Shown piece after piece: positions 55,208 through 63,990 of a DNA stretch of 64,000 nucleotides. The stretch spans positions 1 to 64,000 of the forward strand of contig NZ_CAMFKO010000020.1 of NCBI RefSeq assembly GCF_945957265.1, in the 5' to 3' direction. The notes under the pieces were generated by a model, which was not told the DNA's origin, did not search any database, and was given only the letters and a program-made list of their open reading frames with translations. The translations under genes were made by a program, and so were the position numbers. Source of the stretch: an uncultured Dechloromonas sp. Its GTDB lineage: Bacteria > Pseudomonadota > Gammaproteobacteria > Burkholderiales > Rhodocyclaceae. Numbering within the stretch: position 1 is the stretch's first letter; the number at the start of each line of letters is the position of its first letter.

Positions 55208-56210
55208 CCTGAGCACCCGCTACCTCGGCCTGTCCCTGAAGAACCCGATCGTCCCGTCATCCACCCCGCTCACCCGCGACGCCGATGCGCCGCTCCACCT
55301 CGAAGACGCGGGCGCCGCCGCCATCGTCATGCACTCGCTGTTCGAGGAGGATGTGCGCAACGACGAAAGGATGATCGAGCGCTTCCTGATCCATCCCGAA
55401 TCCTTCGGCGAAGCGAGCGGCCACTTGCCCGGCCGCCGCGACTACGAAAGCAAGCTCGACCGCTACCTGGCACAGGTCGGCTACCTCAAGGAACGCCTGG
55501 AGATTCCCGTCGTCGCCAGCCTGAACGGCGATTCGCTGTCCGGCTGGGTGGGACTCGGCCGCGAACTGGAGGCGGCCGGCGCCGACGCGCTGGAGCTCAA
55601 TGCCTGGCACCTGCCGGGAACGGTGTTCGAGACCGCCGGCGGGATCGAAGATCGCTACATCGCCTTGCTCACCGAGTTGAAGGCCGCCGTCCGGATACCC
55701 GTCTGCCTCAAGCTGTCCCCCTTCTTCTCGGCCCTGCCCAATTTCGTCCGCCGCGCCGAAAAGGCCGGGGCCGCCGGCGTCTCGCTGTTCAACCGCTTCT
55801 TCCAGCCGGACATCGACCTGGCCAGCCTGACGGTGGTCGACCGGGTCCAGCTCTCGAGCTCGGCCGACGGCCTGCTGGCCATGCGCTGGATCGCCATCCT
55901 GCGCGGCCAGACGCCGATCACGCTGGCCGCGTCGGGCGGCATCCACAACACGGCCGACGCGCTGAAGATGCTGCTCGCCGGCGCCGATGTCACGCACGTG
56001 GCGAGCGGCCTGCTGCTCAACGGCCCGCCCTTGATCTCGCAGATGCTGCAGGACATGGAACGCTGGCTCGCCGAGCACGAATACGGCTCGCTCGAACAGC
56101 TCAAGGGGTCGATGAGCCAGCGCAAGCACCCCAATCCCTCGGCCTATGCCCGGAGCGCCTACCTGAATGCCATCGACAGCTTCACGCCACCCGCCGGAGT
56201 CCGCTACTGA
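55200..56210 (+). CDS. Dihydroorotate dehydrogenase-like flavoprotein
   Basis: A 336-residue TIM-barrel protein resembling class 1 DHOD (STRYLGLSLKNPIVPSSTPL, VASLNGDSLSGWVGLGRELE, GADALELNAWHLPGTVFETA, LKLSPFFSALPNFVRRAEKA, LAASGGIHNTADALKMLLAG). The catalytic Cys/Ser loop of true pyrimidine-pathway DHODs is not evident, so it belongs to the DHOD-like group commonly found next to pyruvate:ferredoxin oxidoreductase. Its ATG lies within the end of the preceding gene (eight-base overlap), so the two are co-translated. Substrate unknown. Confidence 0.88.
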   Translation: MPDLSTRYLGLSLKNPIVPSSTPLTRDADAPLHLEDAGAAAIVMHSLFEEDVRNDERMIERFLIHPESFGEASGHLPGRRDYESKLDRYLAQVGYLKERLEIPVVASLNGDSLSGWVGLGRELEAAGADALELNAWHLPGTVFETAGGIEDRYIALLTELKAAVRIPVCLKLSPFFSALPNFVRRAEKAGAAGVSLFNRFFQPDIDLASLTVVDRVQLSSSADGLLAMRWIAILRGQTPITLAASGGIHNTADALKMLLAGADVTHVASGLLLNGPPLISQMLQDMERWLAEHEYGSLEQLKGSMSQRKHPNPSAYARSAYLNAIDSFTPPAGVRY

Positions 56211-56240
56211 GCAGGATTTCGACACATTCTTGCCGCATTT

Positions 56241-56283
56241 TTAGCAGGCATCAAAGCCGCACCCCACTCCCCCAACCTACCAT
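56241..56283 (+). promoter_or_regulatory. Candidate FNR/Dnr-type site and promoter for norCB
   Basis: TTAGC-AGGC-ATCAA (56241-56254) has a perfect right half of the FNR/Dnr box TTGAT-N4-ATCAA but a poor left half. A TACCAT -10-like element lies 23 bases on (56278-56283), the geometry of a class II FNR promoter, and the norC start codon is 36 bases further. The 3' gene dnr encodes a regulator with the matching E-x-x-S-R recognition helix. Confidence 0.4.
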
Positions 56284-56319
56284 CGACCCGCCAAACAATT
56301 TCCGAAAGGGGGAAAGACA

Positions 56320-56748
56320 ATGAGTGGCGCTTTCACTAAGTCGATGGCGCGGAACATTTTCTACGGGGGGACGATTTTCTTCTTCCTGTTGTTCCTTGCG
56401 CTGTCATTCGATACTCATTCGCAACTGCCGAAGCGCGACATGCGGGCCAACATCACGCCGCAAATCGCCGAAGGCAAGAAGCTGTGGGAAGTCAATAACT
56501 GCATCGGTTGCCACACCCTGATGGGTGAAGGTGCCTACTTCGCTCCGGAACTGGGCAACGTCGTCGTCCGCTACGGCGACGAAGGCGTCAAGGCGTTCAT
56601 CCAGAGCCGTCCGAAAGAAGGCATCCCGGGTCGCCGCAGCATGCCGCAGTTCAACTTCACCGACGAGCAACTGAATGCCATCGTGGCCTTCCTGAAGCAC
56701 GTCAATTCGATCAACGACGCAAACTGGCCGCCTAACAGCCAGGGCTGA
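56320..56748 (+). CDS. norC: Nitric oxide reductase subunit C
   Basis: A 142-residue membrane-anchored monoheme cytochrome, the electron entry point of cNOR. One transmembrane helix (about 14-31) precedes the periplasmic domain. The heme site is CIGCH (Cys61, Cys64, His65) and the axial Met is probably Met108 (RRSMPQF). GGGGGAAAG precedes the ATG. norB follows 18 bases later. Confidence 0.97.
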   Translation: MSGAFTKSMARNIFYGGTIFFFLLFLALSFDTHSQLPKRDMRANITPQIAEGKKLWEVNNCIGCHTLMGEGAYFAPELGNVVVRYGDEGVKAFIQSRPKEGIPGRRSMPQFNFTDEQLNAIVAFLKHVNSINDANWPPNSQG

Positions 56749-58143
<1,395 letters not shown>

Positions 58144-58168
58144 GCGACGATTCCTCCCGGTAGCACCC

Positions 58169-58200
58169 AAAGGCGCGGCTCTTCGGACCGCGCCTTTTTT
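58169..58200 (+). terminator. Rho-independent terminator after norB
   Basis: AAAGGCGCGG (58169-58178) and CCGCGCCTTT (58188-58197) around a nine-base loop, followed by TTT. It ends the norCB transcript and separates it from norE onward. Confidence 0.85.
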
Positions 58201-58202
58201 AT

Positions 58203-58244
58203 TTGGGGCAGATCAAGGTTTGGGAACCGGCAAAATCCTACGAT
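58203..58244 (+). promoter_or_regulatory. Candidate FNR/Dnr-type site and promoter for norE
   Basis: TTGGG-GCAG-ATCAA (58203-58216) matches the 14-base FNR/Dnr box with two mismatches. TACGAT (58239-58244) follows at 22 bases, the exact class II spacing, and predicts a transcript start near 58251, beside the second in-frame ATG of norE at 58252. The site abuts the norB terminator. Confidence 0.35.
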
Positions 58245-58848
58245 GGCAACCATGCCTGAACCCATTCTCATTCCATCCGCCGAAGCGCCGCCCGCCCGCC
58301 GCCTGCCCGGCGACCTGGCCATCTGGTTCTTCATCCTGGCCGAGATGCTCGCCTTTGCCGTGTTCTTTTCCGCCTATGCCTTTGCCCGGGCCAGCCACGT
58401 CGAGGAATTCAACCTCTACCAGCAGACGCTGGACCGCAACCTCGGCGCGCTGAACACCTTTCTGCTGATCACCGGCTCGTGGTTCGTCGTGCTGGCCGTA
58501 CAGGCTGCCCACCAGGACAAGGGGCCGGCCATCGCCCGCAACATCCTGCTCGGCTGGCTGTGCGGCGGCGGCTTCCTGGTCGTCAAGGTCATCGAATACT
58601 CGGCCAAGTTCGGGGCCGGCATCTCGATGTCGACCAACACCTTCTACATGTTCTACATCTCGCTGACCTTCTTCCACTTCATGCACGTCATCCTCGGCAT
58701 GGTCATCCTGACCGTGCTCTGGGTGCAGGCGCGCAAGGGCGTCTACGGCAGCCACGACGCGCACGGGCTGGAAAGCGGCGCCGCCTACTGGCACATGGTC
58801 GACCTGCTGTGGATCGTGCTCTTCCCGCTCGTTTATGTGATGCGCTGA
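58243..58848 (+). CDS. norE: Cytochrome c oxidase subunit III-like protein NorE
   Basis: A 201-residue membrane protein of the heme-copper oxidase subunit III family, with five to six membrane segments (PGDLAIWFFILAEMLAFAVF, FFHFMHVILGMVILTVLW, YWHMVDLLWIVLFPLVYV). NorE supports full NO reductase activity in Paracoccus and relatives but is not catalytic. Two starts are possible, 58243 (MATMPEPIL) and 58252; the promoter geometry upstream favours the second. norF follows three bases after its stop. Confidence 0.92.
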   Translation: MATMPEPILIPSAEAPPARRLPGDLAIWFFILAEMLAFAVFFSAYAFARASHVEEFNLYQQTLDRNLGALNTFLLITGSWFVVLAVQAAHQDKGPAIARNILLGWLCGGGFLVVKVIEYSAKFGAGISMSTNTFYMFYISLTFFHFMHVILGMVILTVLWVQARKGVYGSHDAHGLESGAAYWHMVDLLWIVLFPLVYVMR

Positions 58849-58850
58849 CC

Positions 58851-59117
58851 ATGGAACTGCTCAAGAACCCCGCCCATCGCGCCTGGATCGTCCTGATGAT
58901 CGCCACCGTCATCACCTGGTACCTCGGTGAAGTCGGTGCCGCCGGCACCACGTCCATCGTCGCCATGCTGGTCATCGCCTTCGTCAAGGGCCGGCTGGTC
59001 ATCCTCGACTTCATGGAACTGCGCGAAGCCCCGCGGATGTGGCGCATCCTGCTCGAGGGCTGGCTTATACTCGTCTCCAGCCTGATTCTGCTTGCTTACT
59101 GGATTTCCCTCAAATGA
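58851..59117 (+). CDS. norF: NorF-like small membrane protein (cytochrome oxidase subunit IV family)
   Basis: An 88-residue protein with three hydrophobic segments (AWIVLMIATVITWYLGEV, TTSIVAMLVIAFVKGRLVIL, WLILVSSLILLAYWI). The pattern IAFVKGRLVILDFMELRE is the signature of NorF/COX-IV-type proteins encoded beside norE. It is likely an assembly or stability factor. Its stop overlaps the norQ start in ATGA. Confidence 0.88.
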   Translation: MELLKNPAHRAWIVLMIATVITWYLGEVGAAGTTSIVAMLVIAFVKGRLVILDFMELREAPRMWRILLEGWLILVSSLILLAYWISLK

Positions 59118-59896
59118 CCGAACTGCCCTTCTACGAACCTTCCGGCAACGAAATTTCCCTGTTCGAACACGCCTTCAACCAGCGCCTGCCGCTGCTGATC
59201 AAGGGGCCGACCGGCTGCGGCAAGACCCGCTTCGTCGCCCACATGGCGGCGCGCCTGAAGCTGCCGCTGTACACCGTGGCCTGCCACGACGACCTGACCG
59301 CCGCCGACCTCGTCGGCCGCCACCTGATTTCCGACAAGGGCACCTACTGGTGCGACGGCCCGCTGACCCGCGCCGTGCGCGAAGGCGGCATCTGCTATCT
59401 CGACGAAGTGGTCGAGGCGCGCAAGGACACCACCGTCGTGCTGCACCCGCTGGCCGACGACCGCCGCATCCTGCCCATCGACCGCACCGGCGAGACGCTG
59501 GAAGCGCCGCCCAACTTCATGCTCGTCGTGTCGTACAACCCCGGCTACCAGAACCTGCTCAAGGGCCTGAAGCCCTCGACCCGCCAGCGTTTCGTGTCGA
59601 TGAGCTTCGACTTCCCGAGCGCCGAGCGCGAAACCTCGATCCTGATCGGCGAAACCGGCTGCGACGCCGATCTGGCCAAGCGCCTGGTCGGCATCGCCAA
59701 GGCCTTCCGCGCCCTCAAGGACCGCGATCTGGAGGAAGTGGCCAGTACCCGCCTGCTGGTCTATGCCGCAACCCTGATCAAGTCCGGCTTCGACGTCTCC
59801 GCCGCCTGCCGCGCCGCGCTGGTCGAAACGCTGACCGACGAGCCGGAAACGGTCGAGGCGCTGATGGAAATCGTCAATGCCACGTTCGGACGCTGA
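59114..59896 (+). CDS. norQ: MoxR-type AAA+ ATPase NorQ
   Basis: A 260-residue AAA+ ATPase of the CbbQ/NirQ/NorQ group. Walker A is GPTGCGKT (31-38); Walker B is in GGICYLDEVVEARKD; the sensor region is MLVVSYNPGYQNLLKG. NorQ and the VWA protein NorD act together to insert the non-heme iron into NorB. It overlaps norF upstream and the next gene by 20 bases downstream. Confidence 0.96.
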   Translation: MTELPFYEPSGNEISLFEHAFNQRLPLLIKGPTGCGKTRFVAHMAARLKLPLYTVACHDDLTAADLVGRHLISDKGTYWCDGPLTRAVREGGICYLDEVVEARKDTTVVLHPLADDRRILPIDRTGETLEAPPNFMLVVSYNPGYQNLLKGLKPSTRQRFVSMSFDFPSAERETSILIGETGCDADLAKRLVGIAKAFRALKDRDLEEVASTRLLVYAATLIKSGFDVSAACRAALVETLTDEPETVEALMEIVNATFGR

Positions 59897-60296
59897 CACC
59901 GGTTTCGACGAAAAGATTCCCGGCCAGAACCTGGCCGTGATCGCCGAGGCGCTGTTCCTCGGCAACCTGCTCGTCGCGCCCGGCGTCTGCTTTGCCATCC
60001 TGCTCTGGCTGTGGCAGCGCAACAAGGGCGATGCCCCGCGGCTCGCCCGCCAGCATCTCAAGCAGGCCACCTACGTCAGCCTGTGGGGCGGTTTGCTGAT
60101 CGTCACGCTGAGCACCCTGTTCATCGCCCTCGGCGGCCTGCATCAGGAATGGACCTGGGTGGCCGTCATCCTGTACTTCACCTGCATCCATTCGACGCTG
60201 GTCCTGTTCGGCATGTTCGCGCTGGTCAAGGCACTGGCCGGGCAAGTCTGGCGCTTCCCGCTGATCGGCCCGGCCATCGACCGCGATCCGGCATGA
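59877..60296 (+). CDS. Small multispan membrane protein in the nor operon
   Basis: A 139-residue protein with three to four hydrophobic segments (EALFLGNLLVAPGVCFAILL, YVSLWGGLLIVTLSTLFIAL, WTWVAVILYFTCIHSTLVLF). The segment PRLARQHLKQATYVSLWGG resembles the R-x-H-x-x-Q element of DUF4870/Tic20-like proteins. Its ATG is inside norQ and its stop overlaps the polyferredoxin start, so it is firmly in the operon. Not part of the classical nor gene set; function unknown. Confidence 0.8.
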   Translation: MPRSDADTGFDEKIPGQNLAVIAEALFLGNLLVAPGVCFAILLWLWQRNKGDAPRLARQHLKQATYVSLWGGLLIVTLSTLFIALGGLHQEWTWVAVILYFTCIHSTLVLFGMFALVKALAGQVWRFPLIGPAIDRDPA

Positions 60297-61378
60297 AGAA
60301 GCCGGCCTTGCAACGCGCCCGCCTGCTGGCGCAGATGGGCTTTTTCACGCTGTTCACGGTGACGCCGATCTTCGACCTGTTCCGCTACGACCTGACGGAA
60401 AAGCACGCCTATTTCCTGACCATGCCGTGGCACCTGGGCATCGACGAGCTGATCGCCGGCACCGGCGATCCGAAAACGGCCGCCATCAACATCATCCTTT
60501 TCCTGTTCCTGCCGGTGCTCGGCACGCTCGCCCTGATCATCGGCGTCGCCTGGAAATGGGGCCGCCTGTATTGCGGCTGGCTGTGCCCGCACTTTTCCGT
60601 GGTCGAAACCATCAATCGCCTGATGCTGTTCGCCACCGGCAAGCATTCGGTCTGGGACAAGAAACAGGTGCCGCCCTGGGAGCCGGATGGCACGCCGATG
60701 CCGCGCGACTGGCGTTACTGGTTTGCCGTCGTCCCGGCCGCCGTCGGCTTCGCCTTCGCCTGGGCCGTCGTCGGCCTGACCTACCTGATGCCGCCCTTCC
60801 AGGTCTATGGCGGCCTGCTCGACTTCACGCTGCTGCGCGGCGAGGTGATCTTCCTGTGCGCGGCGACCACGGTGCTCAGCCTCGAATTCCTCTTCGCCCG
60901 CCACCTGTTCTGCCGCTACGGCTGCGCCATCGGCATTTTCCAGAGCTTCGCGTGGATCGTGAACAAGAAGGCGATGGTCGTCGGCTTCGAGCGCAAGCGC
61001 CTGACCGACTGCGCCAGCTGCCTCGATGGCCACGGCCGCTACGGCGCTAGCCGTTTCGGCACCCCCAATGCCTCGCTCGCCGAAGCCCTCGCTGCCTCCG
61101 GGGTCGCATCCACGGGGCCTCGCCCCGTGGAACCTGCTCCGCCCTCCGGCAGCGCCTGCGACGCCGTCTGCCCGATGCGCCTGAAGCCGCGCAACGTCAA
61201 GCGCTGGATGTTCGCCTGCACGCAATGCGGCCAGTGCATCTCGGCCTGCGCGACGACCAACCGGGACAACCCGAACGGCCAGCTCCTGCGCTGGGTCAGC
61301 GGCGGTGCCGCACAACGCAACGAGGCTGGTTTTTCAGCCTTATCAAATACCGACGAAGACGCCGGAGGCAAAATCTAA
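60293..61378 (+). CDS. NapH/NosR/CcoG-type polyferredoxin membrane protein
   Basis: A 361-residue protein with about five membrane helices and several Fe-S cysteine motifs. RLYCGWLCPHFS (about 88-99) and RHLFCRYGCAIGIFQ (about 203-217) resemble the CxxxCP cytoplasmic signatures of NapH, NosR and CcoG. Soluble [4Fe-4S]-type motifs follow: LTDCASCLDGHGRYG, ACDAVCPMR and FACTQCGQCISACA. It probably carries electrons across or along the membrane, or supports metal-site assembly. An unusual Ala/Pro/Gly linker (about 265-290) separates the DCASC and CDAVC motifs; a DNA hairpin underlies it. Overlaps the upstream gene by four bases; norD starts three bases after. Confidence 0.88.
   Translation: MKKPALQRARLLAQMGFFTLFTVTPIFDLFRYDLTEKHAYFLTMPWHLGIDELIAGTGDPKTAAINIILFLFLPVLGTLALIIGVAWKWGRLYCGWLCPHFSVVETINRLMLFATGKHSVWDKKQVPPWEPDGTPMPRDWRYWFAVVPAAVGFAFAWAVVGLTYLMPPFQVYGGLLDFTLLRGEVIFLCAATTVLSLEFLFARHLFCRYGCAIGIFQSFAWIVNKKAMVVGFERKRLTDCASCLDGHGRYGASRFGTPNASLAEALAASGVASTGPRPVEPAPPSGSACDAVCPMRLKPRNVKRWMFACTQCGQCISACATTNRDNPNGQLLRWVSGGAAQRNEAGFSALSNTDEDAGGKI
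61110..61130. repeat. Perfect hairpin inside the polyferredoxin gene
   Basis: CCACGGGGC, loop CTC, GCCCCGTGG. It lies within the coding region for the non-conserved linker (encoding STGPRPVE). A nine-base perfect palindromic stem in a coding linker looks like a small inserted repeat element. Confidence 0.75.
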
Positions 61379-61381
61379 CCC

Positions 61382-63220
61382 ATGGAAGAATTCATCGGAA
61401 AAATCTGGCACAACTGGGTCACCAAGGCCGCAGGCGGCCACTACCCGCAAGCCGCGGTCAAGCTGGTCGACGTCGAGAAGACGGCGGGCATCCTGTTCCG
61501 CGCCTTCGGCGGCGACCCCGGCCTCAAGGTGGCCGCCGCCACGGCCGAGCAGCACGGCGCCCGCCGGCGCTGGCTGGAGCGCCTGGCCGGCAGCAACGAA
61601 AAAGTCTCGCCGGCCCGCCGCGATGCCGAAACCCTGCGCCTGCCGCCGGAGATCGCCGCCTTCCCCGAGAAATCACTGAACCGCGATCTCTACCTGTGGC
61701 TGTCGGCCATCGCGGCCTGCGACATCGCCCCGGGCAAGCCCTGGTTCCAGCGCAACCAGATAGCCGCCCAGACCACGCTGCAGCGCTACCCCGGGCTGCG
61801 CCAGCGCTACGAACGGCTGGTCGAGGCGCATCTCGCCAGCCGCATTCCGGCCGCCGAGATGCAGCCCGACGAGGCGGCGCAGGAGGACGCGTTGCGCCAG
61901 GCCTTGCGCGAGCCGGGCAGCATCGACGGCCTGCCGCCCCTGAATTCCAGGAAATCGCGGCCGCCGCAACCGGTGCTGCTCTGGCTGGTCGCCGCCGAGG
62001 AGCGGAGCGCCGGGCGGGTTGCCGACCCCGGCGAGGAACTGCCGCCGGAGGGCAGCGGCAATACCGAGGCGACGAAGGAAGCGCACAAGGCCGAGCAGGT
62101 CGAGACGCCCGACAACAAGAACCCCATGCTCGCCATGTTCCGCGCCGAGAGCCTGCCGACCTGGGCCGAGTACGTGCGCGTCAACCGCGCCTTCGACGAA
62201 GACGAGGACCCGAACGCCAAGGATGCCGCCAAGGATCTCGACCGGCTGTCGCTGATCCGCGACGGCCAAACCGCCAAGTCGCGCGTCAAGTTCGACCTCG
62301 ACCTGCCCTCGGCCGCCGAGGACGACACGCCGATCGGCCCGGGCATCGCGTTGCCGGAGTGGGACTATCGCAAGTCGCTGATGCTGGAAAAGCACTGCCT
62401 GCTGCAGCCGATGATCGCCCGCGATGCCGAACCGGCCGCCCTGCCGCAGGAACTGGCCGCCACCGCGAAGAAGCTGCGCGGCCAGTTCGCCGCCCTCGCC
62501 CCGCAACGGCGCTGGCTGAAGGGGCAGCCCGACGGCCCGGAGCTCGACGTCGACGCCTGCGTGCGCAACCATGCCGACCGCGCCTCGGGGCACACCCCGG
62601 AAAGCGGCGGCTATCTCGCCCAGGCCCGTTGCGAACGCGACCTGGCCTGCCTGCTGCTCGCCGACCTGTCGATGTCGACCGATGCCCCGATCTCGGACAG
62701 TCACCGCATCGTCGACGTGATCCGCGATTCGCTGCTGCTTTTCTCCGAAGCGCTGACCGCCACCGGCGACCGCTTCGGCATCTACGGCTTTTCCTCGCTG
62801 CGCCGCCAGAACATCCGCTTCCACCTGCTCAAGGACTTCGGCAAGCGCTACGATGCCGCGGCACGCGGGCGCATCCTGGCCATCAAGCCGGGCTATTACA
62901 CCCGGATGGGGGCCGCCATCCGCCAATCGGCCAGCATCCTGGCCGAACAGCCGGCCAGCCGGCGCCTGCTGCTGATCATCACCGACGGCAAGCCCAACGA
63001 TCTCGACCTGTACGACTCACGCTACGGGATAGAAGACACCCGGCTGGCCGTCCACGAAGCGCGCGCCATGGGGCTGACGCCTTTCTGCGTCACCATCGAC
63101 CGCGAAGCCGGTGCCTACCTGCCCTATCTGTTCGGCCCGGCCGGATTCTGCGTCATCCGCAAGCCGGAGGAACTGCCGCGGCGACTCCCCCTGCTCTACG
63201 TGCAGCTGACCCGACATTAA
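61382..63220 (+). CDS. norD: NO reductase activation protein NorD (VWA domain)
   Basis: A 612-residue protein. The C-terminal von Willebrand A domain (about 415-605) has the MIDAS D-x-S-x-S as LLLADLSMSTD, with LIITDGKPND further on. The N-terminal half is helical with acidic linkers. NorD and the ATPase NorQ form a chaperone pair that loads FeB into NorB. Length and ends match the family. It lies three bases after the polyferredoxin. Confidence 0.95.
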   Translation: MEEFIGKIWHNWVTKAAGGHYPQAAVKLVDVEKTAGILFRAFGGDPGLKVAAATAEQHGARRRWLERLAGSNEKVSPARRDAETLRLPPEIAAFPEKSLNRDLYLWLSAIAACDIAPGKPWFQRNQIAAQTTLQRYPGLRQRYERLVEAHLASRIPAAEMQPDEAAQEDALRQALREPGSIDGLPPLNSRKSRPPQPVLLWLVAAEERSAGRVADPGEELPPEGSGNTEATKEAHKAEQVETPDNKNPMLAMFRAESLPTWAEYVRVNRAFDEDEDPNAKDAAKDLDRLSLIRDGQTAKSRVKFDLDLPSAAEDDTPIGPGIALPEWDYRKSLMLEKHCLLQPMIARDAEPAALPQELAATAKKLRGQFAALAPQRRWLKGQPDGPELDVDACVRNHADRASGHTPESGGYLAQARCERDLACLLLADLSMSTDAPISDSHRIVDVIRDSLLLFSEALTATGDRFGIYGFSSLRRQNIRFHLLKDFGKRYDAAARGRILAIKPGYYTRMGAAIRQSASILAEQPASRRLLLIITDGKPNDLDLYDSRYGIEDTRLAVHEARAMGLTPFCVTIDREAGAYLPYLFGPAGFCVIRKPEELPRRLPLLYVQLTRH

Positions 63221-63250
63221 TAGTTCCTAATAGGTATTGCCAAAGAACTA
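63221..63250. repeat. Short inverted repeat before the regulator gene
   Basis: TAGTTC (63221-63226) and GAACTA (63245-63250) with an 18-base loop. It lies right after the norD stop and 45 bases before the regulator start. Weak, without a T-tract; may be an operator or nothing. Confidence 0.3.
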
Positions 63251-63294
63251 GCTCGGTGCCACCATCGGCCGTCCTCGTTCAGGCACGATTCATC

Positions 63295-63990
63295 ATGCAT
63301 GGAAATCACCCCATCAACATCGAAGCTCTACTGACCCACGTACCGCTTTTCAACAGCCTGGCGCCTGAGGAAATCTCGCGGATCGCCAAGAGCACGCGCG
63401 AAATCCACGCCAGCAAGGGAGATATTCTTTTCCACAAGGGCGACCCCTGCTCGGGCTTCCATCTGCTGGTCTATGGTCAGATCAAGCTGGCCTTCACGTC
63501 GCAGCAGGGCAGCGAAAAGGTCGTCGAAATCCTGACCCAGGGACAGAGTTTCGGCGAAGCCATCATGTTCATGGACAAGCCCTACATCGTCTTCGCCCAG
63601 GCCCTGACCGACTCGCTGCTGCTGCACGTGTCCAAGGCGGCCGTGTATGAAGAACTGCAGCGCGACCACAATCTCTGCCGCAAGATGCTGGCCGGCATGG
63701 CCATGCGCCTGCACCAGCTGATGACCGACGTCGAGTCGTATTCGCTGCACTCCGGCAAGCAGCGGATCATCGGCTACCTCCTCCGCGAGCTTCCCGAAGC
63801 AGACCACGAAGGCATCAATGTCGCCGTCACCCTGCCGACCAACAAGGGCGTCATCGCCTCCCGCCTCAACCTGACCCAGGAACACTTCTCGCGCATCCTG
63901 CACGAACTGACCGAACTCGGCCTGATCGTCGTCGAGGGCCGGAAGATCCACATTCCGAGCGTGGTCAAGCTGCGCAAGCACGAAGGCTGA
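63295..63990 (+). CDS. dnr: Crp/Fnr-family regulator, Dnr/Nnr type
   Basis: A 231-residue regulator. The N-terminal cNMP-like sensor domain (about 15-130: ASKGDILFHKGDPCSGFHLL, VVEILTQGQSFGEAIMF) precedes the dimer helix and the winged helix (NKGVIASRLNLTQEHFSRIL). It lacks the N-terminal cysteine cluster of FNR, so it does not carry an O2-sensing 4Fe-4S cluster; the only cysteines are isolated. The recognition helix keeps E-x-x-S-R, which reads TTGAT half-sites. Location after norD makes an NO-responsive Dnr role likely. Dnr is assigned by context and motif. Confidence 0.9.
   Translation: MHGNHPINIEALLTHVPLFNSLAPEEISRIAKSTREIHASKGDILFHKGDPCSGFHLLVYGQIKLAFTSQQGSEKVVEILTQGQSFGEAIMFMDKPYIVFAQALTDSLLLHVSKAAVYEELQRDHNLCRKMLAGMAMRLHQLMTDVESYSLHSGKQRIIGYLLRELPEADHEGINVAVTLPTNKGVIASRLNLTQEHFSRILHELTELGLIVVEGRKIHIPSVVKLRKHEG

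Noticed and set aside
51425-55216. Very long open frame (over 1200 codons) on the minus strand opposite the pyruvate oxidoreductase
   Set aside because: It mirrors a real gene with known domains; at this GC content antisense frames stay open by codon bias. Its translation has no recognisable domain and is rich in Gly, Arg, Ala, Asp.
55200-56210. pyrD (true dihydroorotate dehydrogenase)
   Set aside because: The catalytic-base loop is not evident and the gene is fused by overlap to pyruvate:ferredoxin oxidoreductase, typical of DHOD-like proteins of other function.
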